A stretch of 64,000 nucleotides of DNA from Glomus cerebriforme (lineage: Eukaryota; Glomeromycota; Glomeromycetes; Glomerales; Glomeraceae). A program made the position numbers and the translations under genes. Below, piece after piece: positions 48,301 to 60,870 of the stretch (within the stretch, counting starts at the first letter, position 1; every line of letters starts with the position of its first letter). The stretch is taken from NCBI GenBank assembly GCA_003550305.1, contig QKYT01000015.1, positions 344,409 to 408,408 of the forward strand, read 5' to 3'. The notes beneath the pieces are model-generated. The model worked only from the letters and a program-made list of their open reading frames with translations. It was not told the origin of the DNA and did not search any database.

Positions 48301-51300
48301 AATCACTTCTACTTACCAACAAAGTCCAAATACAATTTAAAATACTAATACCTTGTTTCAATAAATTATAAATTCTTTAATTTTGATGAATTTTAAAATT
48401 ATCGTCCTTTTTTTAAAGAATTTCTTTCTTAGTAATCATATTTTGTTTCTAATCTCAGATTTTAAAATTGCTGCATTTAATAAAACATTTAAAAATTTGT
48501 AATACACGGAAAAAATCGTTTTAATATCAATGATAATACAAGGAAAAATATAACTTTTTTTATTCTACATTACATACAGTATTTGGAAATCGAACCAATG
48601 ATTTTTTGGTTCGAGTTATTTAGTGTTTGTTTGTCGTTTATTGATTTGTTTATATTGTGATAAACTATTATGATAATTATGGTAATTAAAATTATATGAA
48701 GTTCAAATAATGTCTATTTAATATTTGATATAAACTGATGAAATTTTTTTAACAATTTCTAAAATATTTTTTTAATAATAAATGAATTCATTCTTATCAT
48801 CTTCTTCCTCTTAACTATTTTCTTTAAAATTTGAACTCTAAATAATTTAATAATGAATAAGCAAACTCATACTATTTTTTTTAATCATTTAATCATTATT
48901 TTTTCTATATTACTCGTTAATGTCTATCGCAAATCTCATAAAGCGTCACAAAAAAAAACAAGTTGTCATTTGTACGCCCAATATTTCTAACATGCGTTAC
49001 GCCAACGTCTGCTTGTAGTAAAATGTATATTAATTAATAAGTGGCGAAAGATGAATAATGAGTAGTGATGGTCATTATTACCGTATAAGTCAATTAAAAT
49101 AACATGGAATAAAGTTTTCCTTTGCTTAAAAATGGTTAAAGTTTCTAAAATTTGTACAAATTTGATTAGAGTTTAATTAGATCAGCGAACGATTCGTAAA
49201 TTCTTATTTTTAAGTACTTTACTTATCTAGGATGGTTTTTAACAGAGTTTTGATTTTTTTTCATTATTATTTTATGAGTAATCTTTTTTCTTTTTTTTTT
49301 GGCATTTTATTCATTTTAATTTATTGACATTTTCAAAATGATTGATATTTCGAAAAAATTTTGATACGAAAAATATACGGAAAACCCGAATATGTACGAA
49401 ATCATACGGAAAAACAATACAGTATAAATGAACCCCAATCAAAATTTAGTACAAATCACATGACAATGGAATATTAACGCCATAACCGAATCTGGAATAT
49501 TTTGATTTTTGTATACTTAATACATATTCCTCATATAATGTAACCTCGGCAAACCTCCGACATTTTGTACTCAAATGATTACGTTACTTTTTTGTGCTTC
49601 TCTAGTACGGTATTTTTTTACAATTATAACTGAACCCGGTATGATAATCCATTTACTGATCGTATCATACCTGCAGTATAGCACAAAAGTTGCTGGCACA
49701 ACACGCAATTATTACTTGAGAATTATATCATGATTATTTTAAACCTTTCAAATATGATCGATCATATAACGTTCCCAAAGAAAAGCCATAATTGAAATAT
49801 TATCATTATTATTCAATCAATATTTTACGAATCAAATTTCATAATTTTATTGTATTTATTTAAAGATAAATTCTCTCGCTTTCAATGTTTTTATCATTTA
49901 CAAATTATTATTATTGTCTCGATAAATATTATAGGTATGACTATGTATTGCTGTAACTTTGTGTATGATATATGATCAATAAATAAATTTCATACGGGAA
50001 AAAAATTGATTCATACCTGTAAAAAAATAAAGAATACCGTACTAGAGAAGTAGGTATAAGCGTAACGTCTACATAAATGATATTGTTATACAATCGTGTT
50101 ACAATCGGATGCCATTGTGGTATGTTTAGTATCGTACCTATCATGATTGATCTATTATAACATATCGTATTCTATTAATGTAAACGCAGATATTGCGTGA
50201 CAAGATTTTTAACGCGTGAAATAATTTTTTTTTTCGTGTGATATGAAATTATTTTTCGTGACCAAATATCTGGTGATATTAATAAATTCATTTAAAAAAT
50301 AGAAACATTACAGTATATGGCGTTTAGCAGAAAAATGACAAATAACATCATCTACAGATGTTAAGAGATCAATCATCACGTTTTGGATCAAGAAAAGTCA
50401 AGTTAAAGGGCCGACTCCGACACTTTTGTAATCATCCGGAATATGCTTTTCTATGAGGACTAAAAATAACTTGATCTTGTATTGTTCAACCGAAATTAAA
50501 TTATCGTTAACTCCGCCCGAACTATACTTGTAACAACACCAGACATCTGGATTTTCTGATTAATATGGAATAATAATTTAAAAGATTACAATTTAGATTA
50601 CAATTTTTCTGTTATAATTATCATCGTCCATTGGACTGCATGATGTTAATTTTGATCGGAATTATGATACTTTGACCAGCATTATACTTGGATATTATGC
50701 TATTGAAATATGTGATCATAGATTACTATTTCAGATTGAAATCAATAACATCTTCTAAGATTTTCTTTATAAATTAATGATATAATATTAATTTACGAAA
50801 CTCTTGGTTAAAATTTTAAAAATGAAACTCAAATCTGGATATAATGATCCATACAGTATATCGAACTCGAATTTGTTACAATTTCGGTATATAAAACATA
50901 ATAAATTACTATATAACGAAATTTTAAAGATTTTTTTTTTTTTTTTGAGCTGTCGGAGAAAGTGTAGATATCTTTGAAATATCTATGTAACTGCGAAAGA
51001 AATCCATTTTAAAAATATTCTTTGTAAGATATTTATGAACCGTTTATACGGTCATTACAATTACAATGAGTTATATGTCTTTAATTTTTCTCTATAAGCA
51101 GTATGTCCAGAAGCGGTCATAAAATTTTTGAAAGATCTTGTAAATGAAATCCCAATAGTGGCTCATATTGTTATTAACAGAAAAGCTGGCTTTTCGATGA
51201 TAGTTTTTTTAACGCTATGTACAGTACAATATAGGAGTTCACTATCCCAGAATCATTAGACGAGAATGGATTTTTCTGTTCGAGTATATTTGAAATTTCT

Positions 51301-51790
51301 TTTTTGCCCAAGATTTTCTGTTCAGAAAATTAATAGTTCAAGCAGCCGATCAGAAAACTTTTATAGTAAGTTGTATACAATGGTTTAGCCATCGGTGATG
51401 ACTAAACATACTGTATATGAACGAATCGGGCAGATCGGCATATTCATATAAAATTCTTACGTAGTAATTAGTAATGAAAGTGATGTGGTTATATTCGCAC
51501 GGGTATTTGTGAGATATTATTATAGTTTTGGTAATTATCTAATTCGGTAGTGTAACAAAATTTGTAACAATGTTATTTTGAAAAAAAAAATAAAAAACAT
51601 ATTGGATTATATAATCCTTGTAGAATTTGACGCGGAAATATTATCAAATAAAGTCTTAATAAGATTGGTTAGTTTATTTATTATTTCTTGTAACAATTTC
51701 TTAATTTATATTATAAATAATTAAATTAATTATATAAGCTTATTAAATCATACAATTATACTGTATTATCTATATTTGTGGTAAATTCTC
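45384..51790. other. Gene-poor AT-rich region with one inverted-repeat element
   Basis: No confident gene in 6.4 kb. The segment 49581-50068 is an inverted-repeat element (separate entry). A perfect 9-bp hairpin (tcgaaccaa / ttggttcga) lies at 48590-48614. Open frames at 45417-45638, 48134-48340 and 49941-50144 lack any recognisable domain; the last lies within the repeat element. Bases 50900-51580 show no open frame of note. Confidence 0.45.
49581..50068. mobile_element. MITE-like element with matched inverted repeats
   Basis: Perfect 18-bp inverted repeats (cttctctagtacggtatt at 49597-49614 and its complement at 50033-50050) are flanked further out by acgttac (49581-49587) and gtaacgt (50062-50068) at similar spacing. 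About 490 bases long, no coding capacity. No clear target duplication was found. Confidence 0.55.
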
Positions 51791-53754
51791 TCAATTTTTT
51801 TGAGCACAAATAAGATACGAATTACTATATGCTTGGTTCAGATTCAATTCCTTAACAATATCTTGAAGATAGATTTGAATTTCTTCGTAACTCATATTCA
51901 ACTTATCTTTAATTATAGCGGCAACTGCGTTTGTGCCATTAACAAATTGCTCAGCATGTAATTCCCCGACCTACGAAATATTTAAAATTATTATTACTAT
52001 TATGATTTTTTTAAAATCATAAATAATATATTTTAATTACCTTTCCACCATATTTACCGATAGGGATCGATAATTTTGATAAATTCACAGATGCAAAATG
52101 GCTGCTATCAAAGAATTTATCCATATTAATTATTCTGGAAGGATCGTAGCCTTTGAAACTACAAATATCCTTCCAAATTTTCCCGAGGTTGTCTTCATAA
52201 TATGGAGTCCCATTTCTAATTATTTATTAAAAAAAATGTATATTAATTTTCATTCAAAGATATATCCGGTTTTCGTTTCCGGTTTCAGACCGGTTTTAAC
52301 AGAAATCAGTTTCCTGCCTCAAACCGGTTTACATGCTAGACTTCTTTTTAACTAAAAAAGGAAATATTAAATACCCAAAAAGGTGATTTAAAACTCCGGT
52401 CCGCATGTTAAACCGGGTTTGATTTGATTTAAGTCAAACCAGTTTGAAACCGGTTTGGAACCGGAGACCAAACTTGGAGATCATAACATAATGATACTTA
52501 CTTGATAAAGAGGTCCAACTCCTGAAAGTTAAAAAAAAAAAATGAAAATGAAAGTTAAATTAACCAATTTAAAATTATTAAAATGATTTAAAAAAAATAT
52601 GTTAAAAGAAAATACCAATATTTCTACAAAGCAACCTCGTTTCGTGACTCTCCGAACTTCATCAATAACATATGAAATCTTGTCATCGGGGAGCCAAGTC
52701 AATAAAGACCTTACTATTAAATTCAAAAATATTATTATCATTATTCAAGTAATTCATAAATCAAATCATAAACTTACCATTAACATAATCGAAATAATTA
52801 TCTGGATAAGGAAGTCCTCCTTTTAACAAACAAATAATAAATTAATTATATTATTATTTGCGCAGCATAATTTATAAATCACATGAACTGTCATATGAAA
52901 CTTACCTTCAAAAATACTTCCACGAACGAACCTCGCATTTTGCGGTAAAGGAGTAGTTAATTCCTCACTTTCAGATGAAAAGGTTAAATCAAACCCATCA
53001 AATTGGATGCCATCATGATCTCTAATGAATAAATATTTTTTTAAGTAACTTAAATTTATTAACTAAACATTTTTACTAAATATATATCTTACTCAGCCAT
53101 TTCGATTAACCAAATATAATGACCCGTACTAAAAATAAAATCAAAATTTGAATCAAATGAATTCAATGAAAAAATTCCTACCATACAACTTACCCGATAT
53201 GTAGACATTTCTTTTTTTAATGAACGAAGAAAAGGAAATACAATAACAATACAAATTAGATAAAAATGATAAATGTAACATTTGACAAATATAAAAAAAT
53301 GATTACCTTCATATTTGAATTTAGAGGAATTCTAGAATTTCCCCTCAAAATGTATTTAAATATTATATGCATCTGATTTTTTTTTATTAAAGGTTTAGTT
53401 TAATGCATATTAAAATGTGAAAGGGATACAATAATAATAGATGCATACCCAATAAGCTAATCGATCAGCCTAAAATTTAAGTTCGTTTACCAACGTAAAC
53501 TTTTTAATAAAATAATAAAATAATAAAAAAATATAGATTCATTTTATAAAAAGAAACTTCATTCTTACTTCAGCACAGTATCTCTCTATTAGATAAAATT
53601 CGTCCGAAACGCGCCTTCCTTCTAACCATGAAAAATTTGCATCCCAAATTGTGTCCACATAATCAATTTCCGTTATTTCTGTGTTAGAAATATCAGAATC
53701 ATCACGCCTCCTTCTAATAAAAAAAGGGCGTTTCTTCGAAAATTTATTCCCCAT
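51791..53754 (-). CDS. SAM-dependent methyltransferase-like protein, N-myristoylation-like start
   Basis: Eleven exons on the minus strand: 53754-53569, 53469-53449, 53372-53307, 53210-53194, 53128-53093, 53021-52906, 52819-52778, 52713-52616, 52521-52502, 52215-52041 and 51970-51791, all GT..AG and in frame, giving 318 residues. Several exons are tiny (17, 20 and 21 bases). The protein starts MGNKFSKKRP, like an N-myristoylation site. Motif I reads KCLHIGTGHYIWLIEMA, weaker than the usual DVGCGxG; FDGFDLT would end beta-2; then LPYPDNYFDYVN and EVRRVTKRGCFVEILELD, as in class I methyltransferases of this fungal type. SIPIGKYGGK near the C-terminus is shared with the paralogue at 58911 (LPIGKHGGK). 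Substrate unknown; weak motif I leaves activity in doubt. Confidence 0.82.
52264..52468. mobile_element. Long imperfect palindrome (MITE-like) inside intron 9 of the methyltransferase gene
   Basis: The arm 52264-52341 and the arm about 52395-52468 pair as inverted repeats: tccggttttcgtttccggtt against the complement of gaaaccggtttggaaccgga, and caaaccggtttacatgctag against the complement of gtccgcatgttaaaccgggt. The word aaaccggttt recurs. It takes up about 205 of the 286 bases of the intron. No coding capacity. Confidence 0.6.
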
Positions 53755-56700
53755 TATAAAAAGATAGTAAAAAATAAAAATAAAAATAAGAGAATAAAAG
53801 AATAAAATAAAATTGAAAGAAAGTTTATTCGAACTTTAACGAGAAAAAAGATTCAGGAATAAAGGAGTATAGAAGAAAGTAAAGGAAGAAAAATCATTCA
53901 GTTCGAATATTGATTTATTTATACCTATAGATATTTAAAATAGGTAATTTTGAAATTAGTCATTGATAATTAAAAAATTTGAAGACAAAAAAAAACCATA
54001 GCTCACATATATATAAATCCAACCAGAAAAAAAAAATAAATTCTATAAAATTCTTTTTTCATCATAAGTTAAAATGTCAATTATTGTTGGTGTCAATTTA
54101 TAAAAATTTATTTTCACACGTAAAAGAAAAAAAATAAATAAAAATAAATGAAATAAATAAATGGAAAAAACCCCAGTTACGCCAAGTTTCCCGGTAAAGA
54201 CTGTTTTACGAGAAAAATTGATGCATAAAGTACAACATATATTTTTCTTTAAAGTGGCTTGAAATATAATAATTACAAATAAAATTCGACACGCGGTTTT
54301 AAGGAATGGGGTTTTTTTTAAACTCAATTTAGAAACTATCTGCCAACAATGTCCTGATTAAAAATACCAACAATGATCTAAATAATTGGTTCACGTTATG
54401 CAGATTGTAAATTATAATCAATATGTAATGTCATTAACAAATGATTTATAAAAAGTTCAATATTTACTTTATTACAAAAGAAGATGAGGAAGAATTGAGC
54501 AATAATAATTTCTCCGTTGTCTTACATTATTATATAATTATCTTTATAATCCGTTTTATGGTCCGTATAACTTGTATCATTTTTTTAAGCCACGCTCGGT
54601 ATCTTCCATTGCAAGATGAAAATTATCAGATTTGTCAGACAAAACCTGTGTAATAATAGTAACATCTTTTTCTTTTGTTGTACTGATCGTTCTAAACCTT
54701 ATTAATAAGTCTAATAAGTCTCCTTTTTGTTTGAAGATTTTTAAAATATATAATTAATTTATAATTTCGTTCCGAATTACTATATTAAGTTCCATAGAAA
54801 ATAAAGAGAAAGAAATGATTTGTTGGAAAAACATTTTTCAATGTCTTATCTAGGTTTACATATAGTAATTATTATAACCTACTTTTATATAATGATATAA
54901 TTAATTATTCGATGAAACATTGATTTTCAGGATTTCGGAAATTAGATAAAAGACATGTGGGTTATCCCTTACATTAGTTACATATCATAGCGTAGTCGTA
55001 CAATATGTAGTAATCTTCACGGGTAAAAGTTTTTGTATATTGACCTTGATTTTTAATAAATAATAAACGAAAAAAAAAAAAATTATATTAAGTATATACG
55101 ATTTTGTGTTAAGTCTCAGATTTCGGATCAACATTAACATGTGTTTAATTAGATTTTCCATACATCAATGGGTTAGCACGTCACAACATCTAAATTCCAT
55201 TATTCATTATTGTTATTAATCAATTAATATGTATTATTTTTAATTCTTTCTTTGCTAAAAATCATAAGATATACCTGTACCTTTGTTTTGAATGTGTAAC
55301 ATCGCTTATTGTTAACAATGTTATCTACTTATCTTGGCATTTCTGAAACACAATAACTGCTTCAAATATAGCAAGTTATATTTTCATACATTGTTAATTA
55401 TGAAGGACCAATATATATAAGGGATGATAAACAAAACAATTACGTTTCCTTTGATAAACTAATTATTCTTATTATGACTCTTAATATCCTTCAAATCAAT
55501 AGAACAATCTGCAGGTATTTAGCATTTAATACCTTATCTTCGTTTAAATGCTGATTGGATGATTCGTTGATTTCGTTCCGTTGTTTTACAATTGTACATT
55601 GTTTTGTAACAAAAAGTTGTCCGATGAATAAAATATTTTGGAGATTATGTTGTATCAGATATTGAATTGTTACACTTAAATATTGTAAATCCAGTTTAGA
55701 AACAGGATCTTATGTGTAATTTTAAATTAGGTGAAATGTTATGCATCGAAACTTCAATCGGACAAATCTCAAGGTGATTTTTTTTAGCCACCGTTCAAGC
55801 CACAGGAAAGGTTTTGCCTCATATTTAGATAATAATCAATCAGTTTATATGCTTTATTAATGAGCGATAAAAAAAATAACCATCTTTTTTTTTTTTTTTT
55901 AGTAAATATTTGATGAATGAAGTGAACAGTATATAATGATGAGTGAATGAATCAAAAATTGAATTCGACTCATCAGGATTTGATTTTAATCTCTCTTTCA
56001 ATAATTGATACTGAAACCAAATATACTCATATTTATGTATAGATTGGGGTTCATTTTGATTCAGGTTTTTACGATTGGATAAAAAATGTATCGTACTACG
56101 TAGTGTCACATTTTGATTTTAAATCAATTTACATAAAAATCAAAAAAAAAAATCTAAATCTAAAACTATATTTTTTATACCGCGTTAGGCTATAACTTAT
56201 ATAGCCTATAGAATCTATAATAATGCACTTAAAAAAAAAAAAAATTTTTTTTTTTTTTTTTTTTACCCCAAATTCCAATTTGGTTGTATTACAATAAAAC
56301 TTTGTCTATAATCAATAATTATAATTAGAAATTATTATTATTTTTTTTTTACCCCAAACTCTACTTTAGTTGTATTACAATGGCTGCACTTGCCTTTTTA
56401 CATATACTTATTGTTTTATTCCCTTAAAAGTATTAATTGGATTATATTTATTTTATTTTCAGTATATTATTACATACTGTAATTATATGGCAAAAATACA
56501 AAAACGTTATCGGAAAAAAAGTTAAAAATTCAGATGTTAAAAAATTATTCACAATCACGTTCATGAAAGTAATTAAGTGGTTCACTTTTTTTCCCGATTT
56601 TTGAAACCAAAATGTCTTTTTAGGATATTAGTCGGAATTAGTTTTTTTAAATTTGATTGTAAAGGCGAGTATTTAAAATTATGTTTAATATAAATAAAAA

Positions 56701-58910
56701 AGTAATCAAATTCCTTTGCATTTTTAATCAAACCAGTAATAAATTAAAATAGTTCTGTTTGTTTTTTATTTAGTTATAAATAAATTTTATGATTAAAACT
56801 GAATTTAAAAAAGTAAATCCGAATTATTTTAACTTATAATATATCCGGTTGTTTATTCGGATTTATATCCGATTTTCCTGATCAGATTTTCGCGGATATA
56901 AATCCGATTCGAAGGAAATCGGATTTAAATCCGAAGGTTGAAATATCTTACATAATGACACATCAAACTTTACTTTTATGTTTTATTACTTTATATTATG
57001 GTTTCTCCAAAAACATATCTGGTAAAGAAAATCTATTTTGTTTAATGTCTTTTGTTCAATGCCACACGATATTAGAATTCTTTTCAAATCCATTTTTGGA
57101 GATTGACATTTTAATTGATATTAATCATGTAATCTATAGTTTATTACAGGTTCATTAATGGATTTATTATGTTTTATCATAAATGGAGTGCTGGTACAGT
57201 ACCTTGAATATCAGGTCCCTTTCTTTTTTAATTATTCATCTTTACTAAAGGATAAATTATTTGATAGTGTAATGCAGCAATAATTAGACATTGTTCTTTT
57301 AAGCGATAGATAGTTCTTTTCAAAAGAAGAACATGAATTTGTGATTTCTATCAAAAAGAATTTTCAAATGATTTATATTCCAATTTTCTAATTATATTAA
57401 TCAGAATAATCATACCATGATCCAAAGAGTCGGTTTATATTTTATTGATTCGAAGAATTTTATAATAAAGAAAAATATCCACAGTAAATATTGTCCCCTC
57501 TGCTGATTGTATGCATTATATTTTATTATATCTACAAGGTTTTTTGTATAGAAGGATGTTTGGTGATATCACAATTATTAATAAAACTCTCTCGAACGTT
57601 TTTTAAGTAAAAGAATTCAGGCCAATCAAAACCTTCCATCCCATGAAGTACATGTTGACTTACCCATTATGTTTTTTCATAAACTTCTTCTTTATTAGGA
57701 CTTAATCATTATGAAAAGATAGATTATGGTGTAATACTGATAAACACGTAATGCTACCCACAAATATTTTTACCCCCCCCCCTTCCATATACTATATTAT
57801 AGTCCCCGGATGTACAGTACGTTAAGGGCGGTCCGTAATTTACCCGGATACCAAGTAAGCATAGTGCTGGCCAAAATTACATATAGTGTTGGCCGGCACT
57901 ACAGATAATGAGCGACAATCATAAATATTTTAACGTTCATTTTCCAGCATAAAAGTTTGATCTCCTCCAATATCTGTAAATTTTGTTTCGAATGAAATTA
58001 TAGTTGACGACGATGTTAAAGATAATAGAAATATATAAGGTACTATAATAGATTAATAGTGTTCATTTTTCATTCGGATCATGGTCACAATTTTTTTTTG
58101 TTATACATTTATGGTGAACCAAGTTATAACGAATAAATAATATAAATAATAAATGAATGTTTCATTCCAATGATTATTATGAATAAAGATGGTTGGAGCT
58201 TCGAAATTATTTACTTTATTTTACAGGTTAATGCATATGAAGACGATTATGAACCAATTCAAAAAAAAAAAAAAAACAATAAGTTTTAAAGTTTCATCAA
58301 TGCAATTTGCCCATCACATTGTATATTATTGAAATAAAGAGCGTTCTAGATTGAAAGTAATTAAAAAAGAGTATGCATTAATTAATCATATGTAATGACC
58401 ATACGCTTCACGATAATTAGGTGAAAGCACACATTCTAAATCCGATTGGCCATAGTTTCAATTGATAATTCTTGGTAACAAATCAATTTAATTGTATAAT
58501 TTCCATGATTAGATGGAGTTCATCATGCATTTTCAGGTAAGAGTCTAAGGGAGTTGATTACTGGTTGATTTGATCAATTATGTGAAAATGTGAAAATTAC
58601 AATTTTTTTTTTTTTTTTTTTGAGATGGGCGGTAGGACGAAACGGATGATATCAAATTTGGAACAAACTTTAAAAAAAAAATCTTACGATTTTTTCGAAT
58701 GTAACATAAAGTATTTTGCGTAATTTGAGGGTTGTGTTGATTTTCTTATTTAATTACCTTATATTAACATGTTGTGATATTGTGTTACATATTTATTTTG
58801 CGTCATTTCATGTCACAATGCGCCATGTTTTAAACTTTGATTACCCAAGATATAAATATTTCCTTATTTTTTTTTCTTTTATTAATTTATAATTTACAAG
58901 AATATCAAAA
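53755..58910. other. Gene-poor region between the two methyltransferase-like genes
   Basis: No confident gene in 5.2 kb. Minus-strand frame 55840-56109 (MTLRSTIHFLSNRKNLNQNE...) has a protein-like first 75 residues but ends in a Lys run; it is kept only as a doubtful small ORF. Bases 56231-56264 are an A14T20 tract. A direct repeat with period 86 (acccca...gtattacaa at 56265 and 56351), a perfect 15-bp inverted repeat at 56856-56907, and a 10-bp hairpin at 57863-57900 follow. Minus-strand 57200-57700 has broken coding-like pieces without a recognisable family. Confidence 0.45.
56856..56907. repeat. Perfect 15-bp inverted repeat
   Basis: tcggatttatatccg (56857-56871) pairs with cggatataaatccga (56893-56907) across a 21-base loop. 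A related copy (atcggatttaaatccga) follows at about 56928. Confidence 0.8.
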
Positions 58911-60007
58911 ATGGGAAAAAGTTATTCAAAGTCTTCGACTGATTATGATGATCGAACATTGAGCGAGAATGAAAAATATAACATACATTTAAGACATCAT
59001 CTTGTAAGAGAAATTTTTAAAGGAAATTTTTCTTCGCCTGTACATAATGTTTTTACAGGATGGAGTGCAAGTATTCTTAATGTGAAGTTAGTAATTAAAA
59101 TTTTATGATCAAAATGAAATATTTTTTTCCTTTTTTTTAAAATATATATATATATATATTGTTTTTTTGTTAAATTAGTACGGTATTAGGAACATGGTTG
59201 GCTGAAATGAGTGCAAATTATCCTGGATGTACATATATAGGGATGAATGCTATATCTCAGGATGAAGATGGAAAACCTTTTGATGTTGAATTCATTGAAT
59301 CAGACATTCAAAAAGATGGACTTCCGTACGATGATAATGTATTTGATTTTATCATTATGAGGTTTTGTGCGTGGGAATATTCCGAAACAGAATGGAAAGA
59401 CATAATAAAAGAATTAGTTAGGTGTTTGAAACCTGGTGGTTGGGTTGAGGTGTGTTAAAAAATTTTTTTTTTTATTTGGTTATTCTTTTTTTTTGAATGA
59501 AATTAAAAAAAAAAACAATTTTTTTTTAATTAGTTGACGGAATTTGACATGGATTTTCAGAATTCAGGACCAATTTCGACCAATCTTTTAAATAGTTGTA
59601 AGTATAATTAATAAATTTATATTTAAAAATTTTTNTTTNAAAAAAAAAAAAAAATCAATAAAATTATTTTTCTTTTTAATAATTTAGTATCCGATATACA
59701 ACCTATGAAAAATAGAAATATGGGAATTGTTAATAAATATGAAGAATTCTTAAAGGAGACAAATAAAGTGGAAAATGTTCAAAGACTAACAGAATATTTA
59801 CCAATTGGTAAACATGGTGGAAAACTTGGTGAAATTGCATCACAATTTATTCATGATATTATCAACATTTATTTACCACATTATGCTGGATTTATGGGAA
59901 TTCAATCAAGAGATATTCCAAATATTGCTGATACATATTGTGAAGAAGCAAATACATATAATACTAAGATTCCTGTTGTTCGTGTTTTCTCACAAAAAAT
60001 ATCATGA
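58911..60007 (+). CDS. SAM-dependent methyltransferase-like protein, paralogue of the gene at 51791-53754
   Basis: Four exons (58911-59086, 59179-59449, 59534-59597, 59688-60007) give 276 residues. It starts MGKSYSKSS, an N-myristoylation-like MGxxxS as in its paralogue. The region of motif I reads ILNVNTVLGTWLAEMSANYP, lacking the Gly-rich DVGCGxG of active enzymes, and beta-2 ends YIGMN without the usual acidic residue. Later motifs are well kept: LPYDDNVFDFIIMR, EWKDIIKELVRCLKPGGWVE, LTEFDMDF and LPIGKHGGKLGEIASQF. Known of the fold: class I methyltransferases bind SAM through motif I, so this copy may be weakly active or inactive; that is inference. Two N bases lie in intron 3, outside the coding part. 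Confidence 0.85.
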
Positions 60008-60294
60008 ATATTTGATTTCGATTTTCCTAAAAAGACTTTTGATTATTTAGATTAGATTAGATTTTCATTTTTATTTATAGATAAACACATTATTTCAACA
60101 ATATGTAATACTGTAATAATAAATATATTGATATTGAGGCTGATCAGCCGCCGGTGGCTTTCCGTTCACCATTAATACTTTTACCGATTGTTTATATTTT
60201 TAAGTTCCAGCTTTCTCAAAAAAAAAAAAGAAAGAAAAAAATATATATTTTTTTTCATTGATTGAATAATTAAGAAATTTATTTATAAAAAATC

Positions 60295-60870
60295 ATGAAT
60301 AAATTTTTTTCTATCATATTTATTTTTATCCTTTTCACTACTTCATCTAGTAATTTAATTCCTCGACAAACAAATAATTTCCAAGTATGTGATAGTGGAA
60401 AAACATATCCAGTAACTATTACAAAACTTACTTTTACTCCGAACCCAATAGTTGTTGGACAAGTTTTAGCATTAGAATTGGCAGGAACAACACAAGTACA
60501 AATTCAACAAAATACGATCTTACAAATTCAAGGAATCATTTTTGTTCCAGTTTTTACCTATAAAGTTGATTTTTGTAACGAAGTTCTTGGTCTAAACGTG
60601 CCTGCAGGTTCACAATTATGCCCTATTCCTGCTGGTAATTTTGATTATAATATTAGTGTTGTTATACCTAATGATCCAGCACTTAAAAGTTTAAATGGAC
60701 TTCGTGTGAGAAACACTCGTAAGTATAATATGTAAATTTATTTATTTTTTATTTTATTTATATGGATATTAATCATTGATTTATTTCCTTAAAAATATAT
60801 ATATATTATAGTTTTAAATCCAGATGGTACAGAGTTGATATGTTTAGAAGGTCCTGTTCAAATTTCATAA
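60295..60870 (+). CDS. Secreted ML-domain (NPC2/phosphatidylglycerol-transfer-like) lipid-binding protein
   Basis: Exons 60295-60718 and 60812-60870 encode 160 residues. The start is a signal peptide (MNKFFSIIFIFILFTTSSSN). The mature part has ML-domain features: a first Cys in FQVCDSGKTYPVTITKLTFT, then PNPIVVGQVLALELAGTT, VDFCNEV, LCPIPAGNFDYNISVVIP and a last Cys in ELICLEGPVQIS. These Cys would pair into the disulfides of the fold. Known of the family: beta-sandwich proteins that carry a lipid or sterol in the vacuole or outside the cell. The lipid is not readable. The start ATG is followed at once by the hydrophobic signal. Confidence 0.9.

Noticed and set aside
48590..48614. Hairpin tcgaaccaa / ttggttcga as a possible RNA element
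   Set aside because: A single short stem without other structure; kept only as a small palindrome.
55840..56109. Minus-strand frame of 89 residues
   Set aside because: The first part is protein-like but it runs into a Lys homopolymer, and no splice partner was found; too weak to call a gene.
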